64,000 nt of DNA, taken from contig JAOZHU010000034.1 in NCBI GenBank assembly GCA_026014705.1, positions 44,081 through 108,080 of the forward strand. The letters run 5' to 3'. Shown here piece by piece: positions 1 through 8,094 of this stretch. A program made the translations under genes and the position numbers. How positions within the stretch are numbered: the first letter of the stretch is position 1; the number at the start of each line of letters is the position of its first letter. The DNA comes from Candidatus Bathyarchaeota archaeon (lineage in GTDB: Archaea > Thermoproteota > Bathyarchaeia > Bathyarchaeales > Bathycorpusculaceae). The notes under the pieces are model-generated. The model searched no databases. It was not told the origin of the DNA and was given only the letters and a program-made list of their open reading frames with translations.

Positions 1-1551
1 AACAATCTTGTGAACAGCGCCATTCTCAAGCAGCACTTCAGAAGTTGACAACCACTTTTGCAGAAGTTCCACTTCCTGAACCGACGGCAAGTTTGACCAG
101 AAGAGCGTGAACTTCGGATGCAGAGGCACCCCAAAATTCAGAGACAACAAATGCGCTTCTGCGGCTGTTGGCTTGTGGACAAACGGGTTCGCCAATAAAG
201 CTTTCAGTCTTTCCTCTGGAAGCTTTGCTGTTTCTGCGGCTTTCGTCAAGTCACCGCCAAATTTTTCTGCGAGAGCGCTTTTTAAGTCTTTAATCCACCA
301 TTCTTCAACGTAGCCTGACGGCGAAAGAGCCTTGCTTGTGTAAAGGAAATCACCGAAGCTGATCAAAATGTCTCCTAAAAACAAGATTTTCTCAATTTTG
401 CCGTTTACGCTTTCAAAGTTCTCAAGGGAAACCCGAACAACTGAGCCATCTTTCAGCAGAACTATAGGCGGTTCAAGTGTGTCCACAGGCACAGTTACGC
501 CGCCTTTGCCAGGAAGTTCCAAGCGCATTTGAGTGCCAGCCGCCAAGAAGCGTTCAACCACAAGCATCGTTGCAGGGTGAATCCCTACCGCTGAGAGCCC
601 CGTATTTCGTGATCTGCCATAGCGCAGCCTAAATCCGCCTCGTCGGGCGGGAAAAGAGAAAATGGGGCGCCCTGCAATCACGTCATCCATGAACCCTGCT
701 GACTTTTGCGGCTGATCAGATTTCTTGCGAAACTCGCGGAGCCAGTCCCAACCTTGAAAACCAAGCTTTTCAATGATTGCTAGGACTTTTGGGGCGCGTC
801 CGACAATGCCGTCGTTTACAACTCTCAAAGCGCCACCTCTTACGCGGTTAGTTTCCACACGCTGAAGATTTCTATACGAAGAGACTTCCACCGGGTCAGA
901 TTCCGTGCCTGTAACTTCAACAGGGAGCCACTCAAGCGCCTTCCGCAATTCTTCATCTGGAATGTGATATTGGAAACGCCCCACTGAACGTTCATACAAC
1001 CGTAGCTCTTCAAGAAAACGAGAGATTTCTTCAGCCGTGGGCTTGTAACGGTCGAGCCCCAGCAAGCGGCGCACGAAATCGCCGACCACAAGCGTCAAAG
1101 CTTGGTCTGTGCCTCCTGCAGAGCGTATTGGACCCGCAAAATATATTGCAAGATACCGTGTGCGGTCGAAATTGCTTTTGATCTTCACGTGTGCGACGCC
1201 TTGTATCGGCGCTGCAGTGAGCCCTTCGGTGAAAATCGCGAGCGCCGTGCGGATAGCTTGCTCCGCTGCTGCCTCGGGTTCCATGTGTCCAAATTTGCCG
1301 TAGACTATTTCTTCGGCAATTTTAAAGGCTATTTCTTCCCGTTGTAATCTCGTGCTCAAATCCCGGATACTTACAGCCACTGCTTTTGGACCTACGAGGC
1401 CTTCCACTAAGTCAGCGATGTCCTGTGCAATTATGCATTCAGTCTTCAGCGACGGGTCTAGTCCCATTGCGCGAGCGGCGTCACTTATTGAGTATAATTG
1501 TTTGAGCTGGCTATCCAATGTGGTAATGTAGTGTTGGTAGCTTTCGCTCAT
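1..1551 (-). CDS. polC: DNA polymerase D large subunit DP2 (partial, 3' end missing)
   Basis: This is the catalytic subunit of the archaeal replicative polymerase PolD, which works with the DP1 subunit encoded at 11812-13362. The start is ATG at 1551, and the frame stays open for 517 codons to the window edge, so only the N-terminal part of a protein that is normally over 1000 residues is present. The diagnostic DP2 stretch YFAGPIRSAGGT lies near residues 127-138, preceded by the conserved AAPIQGVAHVKIK segment. Further on, GGFRLRYGRSRNTG and GIHPATMLVV are also typical of DP2. The catalytic aspartates and zinc fingers lie beyond the window. It is transcribed in the same direction as GGGP synthase and the Elf1-like gene upstream. 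Identification is from family motifs and I regard it as secure. Confidence 0.95.
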   Translation of the reverse strand, partial: MSESYQHYITTLDSQLKQLYSISDAARAMGLDPSLKTECIIAQDIADLVEGLVGPKAVAVSIRDLSTRLQREEIAFKIAEEIVYGKFGHMEPEAAAEQAIRTALAIFTEGLTAAPIQGVAHVKIKSNFDRTRYLAIYFAGPIRSAGGTDQALTLVVGDFVRRLLGLDRYKPTAEEISRFLEELRLYERSVGRFQYHIPDEELRKALEWLPVEVTGTESDPVEVSSYRNLQRVETNRVRGGALRVVNDGIVGRAPKVLAIIEKLGFQGWDWLREFRKKSDQPQKSAGFMDDVIAGRPIFSFPARRGGFRLRYGRSRNTGLSAVGIHPATMLVVERFLAAGTQMRLELPGKGGVTVPVDTLEPPIVLLKDGSVVRVSLENFESVNGKIEKILFLGDILISFGDFLYTSKALSPSGYVEEWWIKDLKSALAEKFGGDLTKAAETAKLPEERLKALLANPFVHKPTAAEAHLLSLNFGVPLHPKFTLFWSNLPSVQEVELLQKWLSTSEVLLENGAVHKIV

Positions 1552-1682
1552 TTTGTGATTCAAGCACGCTTGTCCTCACTTACCATGTGTGTGCCGCGTT
1601 TATTTTGGTTTTCTAGCACAAAAACTGAAAAAACCCTGCGTTGAAAAGCTTACTTCGGCGGATTCAACTCAAAAGTTGCGGG

Positions 1683-2435
1683 CTAAGGCTTTGAACTTTT
1701 GATGCCGCTGATTATGTCGGATACTTTTTGCTTGGCGTCTGCGTCTTCGGTGATGTTGCCTGTTATGATAATGTCTGCGCCTGCGGATACTGCAGCTAAT
1801 GCTTGCTCCTTGGTTTTTATGCCTCCGCCTACTATGAGGGGAACATTAATTAAGCTTTTAACGGTGCGCACCATTTCAGGGGGCACAGGATGCTTGGCGC
1901 CAGACCCACCTTCTAGGTAAATGAAGTGCATTCCAAGATACTGCCCTGCGAGAGCGTGAGCAGCGGCGAGTTCAGGCTTAGAGTAGGGTACGGGGAGAGC
2001 TTTGCCTATTATGCCTGCAGTTCCGCCTTCGCCTACAATAACGTAGCCCATGGAAATCGGTTCCAGACCATACTTTTTCACCAGAGGAGCCCCTAATATT
2101 TGGGCGCCTATGAGGAAGTATGGGTCCACAGAGTTCAAAAGGGACATGAACCATATAGCGTCTGCATAGCGACTGATACCTGTTACGTTATTGGGAAAAA
2201 GGATTGTTGGAATTCTCACGGCGCGCTTAATTGCCTTAACAACGGCGTCAAGGTGAGCCTGCGAAACAAAAGTGGAGCCTCCAATCATTATGGCAGATGT
2301 CCCGCTGGATTTAGAGTTTTCAGCAATCAAGGCAGCTTGGGGGGGCATTACCTTTTCAGGGTCAACGAGAGTAATGTGAATTGCACCTGAAGCCCTGATT
2401 CTTTCGAGCAAGTACTTCTCAACACGTCCAAGCAT
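1683..2435 (-). CDS. Geranylgeranylglyceryl phosphate synthase
   Basis: Forms the first ether bond of archaeal membrane lipids by joining sn-glycerol-1-phosphate to geranylgeranyl diphosphate. The 250-residue length fits the family. Visible motifs are DPEK at residues 25-28 in the first strand of the TIM barrel, YLEGGSGA near 173-180 and IVGGGIKT near 201-208, which form the phosphate and metal binding ends of the barrel. The start is ATG at 2435, 15 bases after the stop of the Elf1-like gene, so the two are probably co-transcribed. The DP2 gene follows 131 bases downstream. CarS, a later enzyme of the same pathway, is encoded at 42664-43179. Confidence 0.95.
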   Translation of the reverse strand: MLGRVEKYLLERIRASGAIHITLVDPEKVMPPQAALIAENSKSSGTSAIMIGGSTFVSQAHLDAVVKAIKRAVRIPTILFPNNVTGISRYADAIWFMSLLNSVDPYFLIGAQILGAPLVKKYGLEPISMGYVIVGEGGTAGIIGKALPVPYSKPELAAAHALAGQYLGMHFIYLEGGSGAKHPVPPEMVRTVKSLINVPLIVGGGIKTKEQALAAVSAGADIIITGNITEDADAKQKVSDIISGIKSSKP

Positions 2436-2450
2436 GCGCAGCCCTCTTGA

Positions 2451-2717
2451 CTAGGCATCTTTGGCGTCAGTTGCAGAGACTCTTCGTGATGCGCCATAAA
2501 TTCTGTCGGTAAACATGCAGTAAACGTCAACTTCGCCTTGTGCAGACTTAACTGGGAATTCTTCCTGAACACCACAACTGCTGCACCCCACGATTGCGCG
2601 ATTTTCCTCTCGGATAAGCGCTACGCTGACTGTTTCTTTACCACACTTAGGGCAAGAGAAGAACTTGGGTAAACGCTTCTTGGGAATGTGAACAACTTTA
2701 CGCCTTCTTCGCCCCAT
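2451..2717 (-). CDS. Elf1-like transcription elongation factor, zinc ribbon
   Basis: A small zinc-ribbon protein of 88 residues. It opens with the basic stretch MGRRRRK and carries two CxxC pairs (C22/C25 and C45/C48), followed by the VDVYCMFTDRIYG segment typical of archaeal Elf1 (Spt4-like zinc ribbon) proteins. An upstream in-frame start at 2753 exists, but the family begins at MGRRRRK, and a purine-rich GGATG lies just upstream of the ATG at 2717, so I chose that start. The family is expected to associate with RNA polymerase during elongation. It precedes GGGP synthase with a 15-base gap. Confidence 0.85.
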   Translation of the reverse strand: MGRRRRKVVHIPKKRLPKFFSCPKCGKETVSVALIREENRAIVGCSSCGVQEEFPVKSAQGEVDVYCMFTDRIYGASRRVSATDAKDA

Positions 2718-2754
2718 CCACAACATCCTTCTGCAATATAGGGTAGTTTGCAAT

Positions 2755-2781
2755 TAGTATTTATGAGCGTCCTTAAATAGT
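2755..2781. promoter_or_regulatory. Divergent TATA-like promoter pair between elf1 and nadE
   Basis: CTTAAATAG at 2772-2780 on the plus strand lies about 47 bases before the nadE start. ATAAATAC on the minus strand at 2758-2765 lies about 41 bases before the elf1 start. Both fit archaeal TATA boxes in position and composition. Assignment is by pattern only. Confidence 0.45.
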
Positions 2782-2826
2782 TGCCTACAACCATAAAACA
2801 TCACAGGTGCGTGACCCAAACTGAAA

Positions 2827-3663
2827 TTGGAGCCTTCTGTCCTCGAATTAGACCTTGTTGACACAGAAAAGAGACTCAGAAGGTTCATCAAAGGATACGT
2901 GGAAAACGCGGGAGCAGAAGGCATAGTTCTAGGCTTATCAGGTGGAGTGGACAGCAACACGATAGCCGCACTCGCCAGCCTCGCAATAGGAGGAGACCGC
3001 GTGCTGGGGCTCATGCTACCAGAAAAAGAAACCTACAACCTCAAAGACATAGCAGACGCAAAAACTGTGGCAGAAAAATTCAGCTTAAAAACTCAAATAT
3101 GCGACATCACACCCGCTTTGGAAGGATTTTACAAAACCATACCAATCTTTGAACCCGCAGACAAGCTTTGCAAAGGCAACATAAAAGCGAGAACACGAAT
3201 GATTTACCTCTACTATTACGCAAACAAGCTCAACAGAATAGTTTGCGGAAGCTCCGACAAGTCAGAAACCATGATGGGCTACTTCACCAAATGGGGCGAC
3301 GTAGCCGCAGACATATCACCAATAATGGACCTCTACAAAACTCAAGTTCGCCAACTCGCCGCGCACCTGGGAATCCCAGCAGAACTTGCAGCAAAAACAG
3401 CCACACCCGCTTTGTGGCCTAATCAGCTTGCTGAAACAGAGTTAGGCATCAAATACGAAACGCTCGACCTAATACTATATGGACTTGAGCGTTTCATGAT
3501 TCCAGAAGATATAGCAAAGCAACTGAACATTGAAAGCGCCTTAGTTAAGAAAGTCAAGAAGAGATGGCTTTCCTCAGAACACAAAAGGCGAATGCCGCTA
3601 ACCGCAAAGCTCGAATATCGAACAGTAGGAGCAGACTTCAGGCTCCCACGCGATAACTACTAA
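2827..3663 (+). CDS. nadE: NAD synthetase, ammonia-dependent type
   Basis: Converts deamido-NAD to NAD with ATP and ammonia, the last step of NAD biosynthesis. The 278-residue protein carries the N-type ATP pyrophosphatase P-loop SGGVDS at residues 38-43. Further family stretches are GNIKARTRMIYLYYYAN, CGSSDKSETMMGYFTKWGD and the region around DISPIMDLYKTQVR. The start is TTG at 2827; no ATG is available in a sensible place. The next gene, a nitrilase-superfamily amidohydrolase, follows after 18 bases. Glutamine-dependent NAD synthetases fuse exactly these two activities, so the pair may cooperate, but that is inference. Confidence 0.92.
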   Translation: MEPSVLELDLVDTEKRLRRFIKGYVENAGAEGIVLGLSGGVDSNTIAALASLAIGGDRVLGLMLPEKETYNLKDIADAKTVAEKFSLKTQICDITPALEGFYKTIPIFEPADKLCKGNIKARTRMIYLYYYANKLNRIVCGSSDKSETMMGYFTKWGDVAADISPIMDLYKTQVRQLAAHLGIPAELAAKTATPALWPNQLAETELGIKYETLDLILYGLERFMIPEDIAKQLNIESALVKKVKKRWLSSEHKRRMPLTAKLEYRTVGADFRLPRDNY

Positions 3664-3681
3664 GAACCCAGAGGAAAACAT

Positions 3682-4515
3682 ATGAAAGAAAAAATCAAGT
3701 TAGCCCTCGCACAGATAGATTGCAAACGCGAAGATAAAAAAGCAAACTTGCAGAAAATCGAGGAATACACACTAAAGGCAAAAGAGCAAGAAGCAGATCT
3801 CGTAATTTTTCCAGAACTCTCACTGACCGGCTACGTTGTTCGAGACCAAATCTACGAACAAGCTGAAACAATACCTGGTCCCGCAACCCAGAAAATAGAA
3901 GCAATAGCAAAGAAAACAGGAATGCACATAATTTTCGGCATGCCTGAACTCAGCGGAAAAACAAAAGCAACAATATTCAACACCGCAGTCTTCATAGGAC
4001 CAAAAGGCACGATAGGCAAATACCGCAAGAGGTACTTGCCCACACACAGCATCTTCGAAGAAAAGAGATACTTCCGCCCCGGCTACCAAACCGCCACATT
4101 CAAAACACCGCTAGGCAACATAGGATTATGCATTTGCTATGATCTATTTTTCCCAGAAGTATGCCGTCTTACACGATTGAAAGGTGCACAGTTGATAGTT
4201 GCTATATCAGCTTCACCCGCCGTCCGCAAAAACTTCTTTGAAGTCTTAACAGCCGCAAGAGCATTAGAAAACACAGCTTTTCTCGCATACGTCAACCTAG
4301 CAGGCGTAGAAGAAGGATTACAGTTCTGGGGTGGAAGCAGACTTGTAAACCCAACGGGAGAGGTTCTCGCCAAAGCCAAGTACGACGAAGAAGACTTCGT
4401 CACATGCACGGTGGATTACAGCGACATGAGACCCACAGAAATCTTCATTCCAACACTCAGAGATTTACGCCCAGAGCTTTTTGATGAACTAAAAGAAAAC
4501 TCGGAAAACCTCTAG
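3682..4515 (+). CDS. Carbon-nitrogen hydrolase (nitrilase superfamily)
   Basis: A 277-residue amidohydrolase with the complete Glu-Lys-Cys triad of the nitrilase superfamily: E45 in FPELSLTGY, a lysine in GKYRKRYLP near residue 116, and C152 in LCICYDLFFPE. The likely reaction is amide or carbamoyl hydrolysis; the substrate cannot be read from sequence. The ATG at 3682 follows an AGGAAA ribosome-binding site. The 18-base gap after nadE suggests an operon, and a role in releasing ammonia from glutamine for NadE is possible. Alternatives are an omega-amidase or an N-carbamoyl hydrolase. Confidence 0.85.
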   Translation: MKEKIKLALAQIDCKREDKKANLQKIEEYTLKAKEQEADLVIFPELSLTGYVVRDQIYEQAETIPGPATQKIEAIAKKTGMHIIFGMPELSGKTKATIFNTAVFIGPKGTIGKYRKRYLPTHSIFEEKRYFRPGYQTATFKTPLGNIGLCICYDLFFPEVCRLTRLKGAQLIVAISASPAVRKNFFEVLTAARALENTAFLAYVNLAGVEEGLQFWGGSRLVNPTGEVLAKAKYDEEDFVTCTVDYSDMRPTEIFIPTLRDLRPELFDELKENSENL

Positions 4516-4542
4516 GAAAAGCACCAAGTTAGAAAGCAGCAA

Positions 4543-4654
4543 GTCACAAATCACAACCGCATCACAGTCCACTGTGATCCCCTACAAAACGGCACATAAT
4601 CACACGTGATTCTTCCGTGATAAGTGACGTCACGCAAATCAAATTATATCACGG
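4543..4654. repeat. Cluster of GTGAT/ATCAC palindromes with 18-bp motif copy A
   Basis: This gene-free stretch (4516-5086) holds several nested inverted repeats. ATCACAGT and ACTGTGAT form a perfect dyad with a CC spacer at 4561-4578. AATCAC and GTGATT pair at 4598-4611. CCGTGATA at 4616-4623 pairs with TATCACGG at 4647-4654. Motif copy A, CGTGATAAGTGACGTCAC, lies at 4616-4633. GTCACAAATCACA at 4543-4555 recurs exactly at 5568-5580. The remainder to 5086 shows no convincing gene. The cluster looks like a protein-binding array. Confidence 0.7.
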
Positions 4655-5086
4655 TGCTAACTCACGCGGCTTGGCAAGAAATACGGAAGAAGAACAGCGG
4701 GAGGCAGTACGCTACAATTCAGAACAGCACCGTGGACCCAAAGTTACGAGAGCATAACTAAAAAAAGGATGCCTACCACAGAAAGAGTAAATAGACAGAA
4801 AAGAGGCTTTGTGTTGCAGAATAAAGATAGCGGTACCAAGTGAGAGTGCCCATAAAAAAACTGCCTCCAAGGTTAATTCAGCATAAAAGTCAGTTTATCA
4901 AGTTAAAAACACAAAAAAGCGCAAATAAAAACCCAGAAATTCATTTTAAGCGTTTTTTAAAGAGTATTTTCCAACAAGGAGCGGGTTTCAGTCAAAGATA
5001 GCCCGTTTAGAGAGTCAACAATAAGCTTAAATTCGGAGCCAGTATACAAAAACGTATCCAATAAGAATTATTCAGAGGAACTGACT

Positions 5087-5566
5087 TTGAAGCTAAAAGA
5101 AGGCATCCAAGCGTTCCTAAACGGGGCGCTAAACGACCCCATTGTAAATATACTGGCAAAAAATAGCCAATTAACAAAAACACAGCTAGAAACACTGCTC
5201 ATAGACGTTTTAGCCGAAAACATGACTGCAAAACAGCTAAAATACGATGAAAAAGCAAGATTAAGGCTAACAAAGGCAAAAATAAGCCGAGGAGCCTTTA
5301 ACAGGACTTTAAAACAGTCCAAAGAAAACGTGATAAAATCAATATATACAGTGCTGCTTCTAGGGTACTTAGGTATCTTTGAAACCACAACTCTCGACCC
5401 ATATCTTGAAGTAGCGAACAAACTGCAAGAGTACATCGAAGCCCACAAAGAAGCCCCGCAAAATGGAGAAGAACGAAAAGAGCATCAAAAAGTCATAGAA
5501 ATCATCCGCGAAGAGCTTGAAACAAGCTTGAAAAGGCTTTCCAGCACATCAGAAAGCACAACGTGA
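5087..5566 (+). CDS. Uncharacterised 159-residue protein
   Basis: I do not recognise this family. The protein is charged and mostly helical, with no transmembrane segment or signal peptide. The middle (residues 60-105) contains ARLRLTKAKISRGAFNRTL and a hydrophobic helix IYTVLLLGYLGIF, and the C-terminus is glutamate-rich and could form a coiled coil. The start is TTG at 5087 preceded by GAGG. Motif copy B overlaps the stop codon, and other copies flank the gene on both sides, so it probably belongs functionally with the next gene at 5848. A helical DNA-associated protein is possible but is only a guess. Confidence 0.7.
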   Translation: MKLKEGIQAFLNGALNDPIVNILAKNSQLTKTQLETLLIDVLAENMTAKQLKYDEKARLRLTKAKISRGAFNRTLKQSKENVIKSIYTVLLLGYLGIFETTTLDPYLEVANKLQEYIEAHKEAPQNGEERKEHQKVIEIIREELETSLKRLSSTSESTT

Positions 5567-5580
5567 CGTCACAAATCACA
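5563..5580 (-). repeat. 18-bp motif copy B
   Basis: On the minus strand this reads TGTGATTTGTGACGTCAC. It contains the 10-bp palindrome GTGACGTCAC and overlaps the stop codon of the 5087-5566 gene. It matches copy C (5727-5744) at 16 of 18 positions and copy A (4616-4633) at 15 of 18. Confidence 0.75.
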
Positions 5581-5726
5581 TCCCAGAAGCAAAGGAATTC
5601 AGCAGGGCAACACTGAGAAAAACAGCGCCCTAGAAAGAGATTCAATTCAAAAAATAAGGGCAAAATGACGCTTTTTTGTACAGCAAAAAGGCAAGCAGCG
5701 ATAAGAAAAAGAGGAGACGCCGAAAC

Positions 5727-5836
5727 TGTGATGTGTGACGTCATAGAACCGTGACTAAAAGAGACCATAAACCTTAAATCTCCATGGACAAACTGTGATA
5801 TGTGATGCAACTGTTTGAATCACGCCCAAATCACAG
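5727..5836 (+). repeat. 18-bp motif copies C and D upstream of the coiled-coil winged-helix gene
   Basis: Copy C at 5727-5744 reads TGTGATGTGTGACGTCAT. A degenerate copy D at 5794-5811 starts TGTGATATGTGATG. ATCACAG at 5830-5836 is the inverse of CTGTGAT at 5793-5799. The sites lie within 125 bases of the ATG at 5848, in promoter position, so the encoded winged-helix protein may bind them. The 5567-5847 gap holds no other evident gene. Confidence 0.7.
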
Positions 5837-5847
5837 AGGCATAAGAG

Positions 5848-6561
5848 ATGATTGAGTTTTTGCTCGTGCTCACAAGCATCTTGCTGAGCGTAACCGTCGG
5901 TGCCGCCTTCGAATACTACAAGCAGGTGCGCAAGGCACAAAGAGAATATGAGAAAGCAAAGGAAGCCGTCGAAGATATCGTCCTGAGTTTCAACAGAGAA
6001 CTTAAACGAGAAACCGAGAAGATAGAGCTTGTAGCGTTCAAGGTTGAGGGACTCGCAGCCAAGGTGGACGCAAGTTTCAAGAAGGCAGACAGCGTAGAAA
6101 AGAAAATAGCGCCAATTGAAAACAGCATAAACGCCATTGTTGAGAACAACGCAAAAGTTTTAGCGCATATAACGGAGTTAGACATTAAGGTGCGTGATGC
6201 CGAAGCGGCACAGGAAACACTTAAAGCAAAAATCGCAGCGGTAGATGAGCAACTTCAAAAAGCCACAGCAATACCCGAAGTCAGAAGCGAACCCGTCATA
6301 CCAATCAGGAGGGACAAAGCGATGGCAGCGTTAACGGATACCGAGGTAGCCGTGTTAGAAATGCTTTCGACGGAAGGAGCAAAAACAGCGCCTGAAATCA
6401 AGGAAAGAGTCCAGCTTAGCAGAGAGCATACCGCGAGGCTAATGAAGAAACTGTATGAAGAAGGCTACCTAGAAAGGGAAACCGGCAAAATCCCGTTTAA
6501 GTACAGTGTCAAAAAAGAAATGGGAACCCTCTTGAACAAAACCGAACCAGAGCAAGCGTAA
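5848..6561 (+). CDS. Membrane-anchored coiled-coil protein with C-terminal winged helix
   Basis: A 237-residue protein in three parts. Residues 3-21 form one hydrophobic transmembrane helix. Residues 25-145 are highly charged with heptad character and predict a long coiled coil. Residues 160-225 form a winged helix: LTDTEVAVLEML, then a recognition-helix region QLSREHTARLMKKLYEEGYL, then a wing, as in MarR or TrmB-type regulators. The ATG at 5848 is preceded by GAGG. Its stop codon abuts the herA stop with no gap, in convergent orientation. The design suggests a membrane-tethered DNA-binding protein; regulator or chromosome-anchoring roles are both possible. Confidence 0.75.
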   Translation: MIEFLLVLTSILLSVTVGAAFEYYKQVRKAQREYEKAKEAVEDIVLSFNRELKRETEKIELVAFKVEGLAAKVDASFKKADSVEKKIAPIENSINAIVENNAKVLAHITELDIKVRDAEAAQETLKAKIAAVDEQLQKATAIPEVRSEPVIPIRRDKAMAALTDTEVAVLEMLSTEGAKTAPEIKERVQLSREHTARLMKKLYEEGYLERETGKIPFKYSVKKEMGTLLNKTEPEQA

Positions 6562-8094
6562 TCAGTTGAGAGAAACATTGTCTTGGCTGCGCAGTTGCTT
6601 AATGCGGGAATCCAATTCGGAAAGCGGCGGCGAGTCAGGAAGCGCATAGTCCACTTTAGAATGCTTAGCCAAATACTCAGGATAATGAGAAACCTTTACA
6701 GGCACCGCAAATTTTATTTTCGGTTCAGATATCAGCAATGCCTCGCCCACGTCAAGCATTTTTATCTCTGTTTCACTGTACTCCATATAAGGCGTGTTCT
6801 CAGTCAAGTAAGCACGATCCTTCTTCAGTTCGGTCTTCATAATAACCTTGGTCCACAACTCGGCGAAAACATCAAAATTAATCCTCGAAGGTCTAGGTGT
6901 CACCGCATTGAGGCCCACACGGTACTTTCGGTATGTAAGAGCAATATCAGAGAATATTGTTCGCGACTTGTTAGGATCAAGAAACTCATGTGCCTCTTCA
7001 AGCGTAATTAGCAAAGTGGGAAGTTTACGCCATTCTTCGTAATTCTCTTCCCACATGCGCTTGTAATGTGCCGCTATCGCTGACGCCAGCAAGCAGACAA
7101 CGCGGTTCTGGTCTTCAGAGCGTAACCCTGAGATGTCAACCAAACAACTTACGCCTTTGCATATGTTCTGCAGGGCATTGTCAATGAAAGTGTAGGCTGA
7201 GGCTGGAAACAGGTCATGTGGCAACGACAAGAGTTTTTGCATCAGAGCCTCGGTAACAACCTTCTGCGCCCGTATGGTTACGTTTCCTTCGTTTCTATAG
7301 ATGTCGCGTGCACGGTCAATCCATTCTGCGCCAAAATGTCGGTATAATTCCCATGCAAGTCTTCGTTGAGGAGGCTGAATATCAGGAAAGAGCATGTCCA
7401 GTTTAGCAGGTGTTATCGTGTGCAGGCCAATAGCCATTTTCCCGTCTCTGGAAGAATAGTATTGAACCTTACTGTGGAATAACGGGTGATCCTTCAGGCC
7501 ACATTGGGGCTTAATTTCTTTGCCTTCCAAGAGTTGCCCAGCAAAATCAAAAATTAGCGCCACGGTTTTCGGGCTGTTGTCGATGATTTGTGCGTTCAGA
7601 ATCAGTTCGGTGTTAGTTTTCCCTGAGCCTGTCATGCCGAACATACCCATCATTCTTGGTATAGCATCAATGTTTATGCCCACTGACCCCAGCAGTTGGT
7701 CTTCTGAACGCAAACGCCCCACTTCAAGCTCGCCTGAAAGTTTGAGGATTGAACAGTCTTCCTCGCTGGCAGCATACACCTTGTCGCGGTAATTTGGGTT
7801 AAATGTGGGAGAGCGCACTTTGCCCAATCGTTTCTCCAAAAAAAGTATCGCGTCAACGCTACGATAGGCTGAATAGGGGCCGAACGCTTCTTTACCCTCG
7901 GCTTCCCGCAACTGTTCAATCAGTTCAAGAGTGGAGCTACTTTCAGAGTTAACAACGCGTGCATAGAATGTTCTTTCCCCTGATTCTATTCGCACTATTT
8001 GACCGAAGGACAGACAAGTTTCCTTGTTCGCTAAGAAAGAGACTGAATCGCCCTTTGTGCCACAAACAAATCCCAGCGGTTCAATATTGGTCAT
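6562..8094 (-). CDS. herA: HerA-type DNA translocase/helicase ATPase
   Basis: A hexameric FtsK-HerA superfamily ATPase that works with NurA in DNA end resection. It carries an N-terminal HAS-like barrel, Walker A GMTGSGKT near residue 155 and a Walker B region LLITLEEAHEFL near residue 360, followed by YRKYRVGLNAVTPRPSRI, as expected in HerA. I prefer the ATG at 8094 over an upstream TTG at 8112. With this start the gene overlaps the end of nurA by 14 bases, so translation is probably coupled. Mre11 and Rad50, often neighbours, are not in this window. Confidence 0.85.
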   Translation of the reverse strand: MTNIEPLGFVCGTKGDSVSFLANKETCLSFGQIVRIESGERTFYARVVNSESSSTLELIEQLREAEGKEAFGPYSAYRSVDAILFLEKRLGKVRSPTFNPNYRDKVYAASEEDCSILKLSGELEVGRLRSEDQLLGSVGINIDAIPRMMGMFGMTGSGKTNTELILNAQIIDNSPKTVALIFDFAGQLLEGKEIKPQCGLKDHPLFHSKVQYYSSRDGKMAIGLHTITPAKLDMLFPDIQPPQRRLAWELYRHFGAEWIDRARDIYRNEGNVTIRAQKVVTEALMQKLLSLPHDLFPASAYTFIDNALQNICKGVSCLVDISGLRSEDQNRVVCLLASAIAAHYKRMWEENYEEWRKLPTLLITLEEAHEFLDPNKSRTIFSDIALTYRKYRVGLNAVTPRPSRINFDVFAELWTKVIMKTELKKDRAYLTENTPYMEYSETEIKMLDVGEALLISEPKIKFAVPVKVSHYPEYLAKHSKVDYALPDSPPLSELDSRIKQLRSQDNVSLN

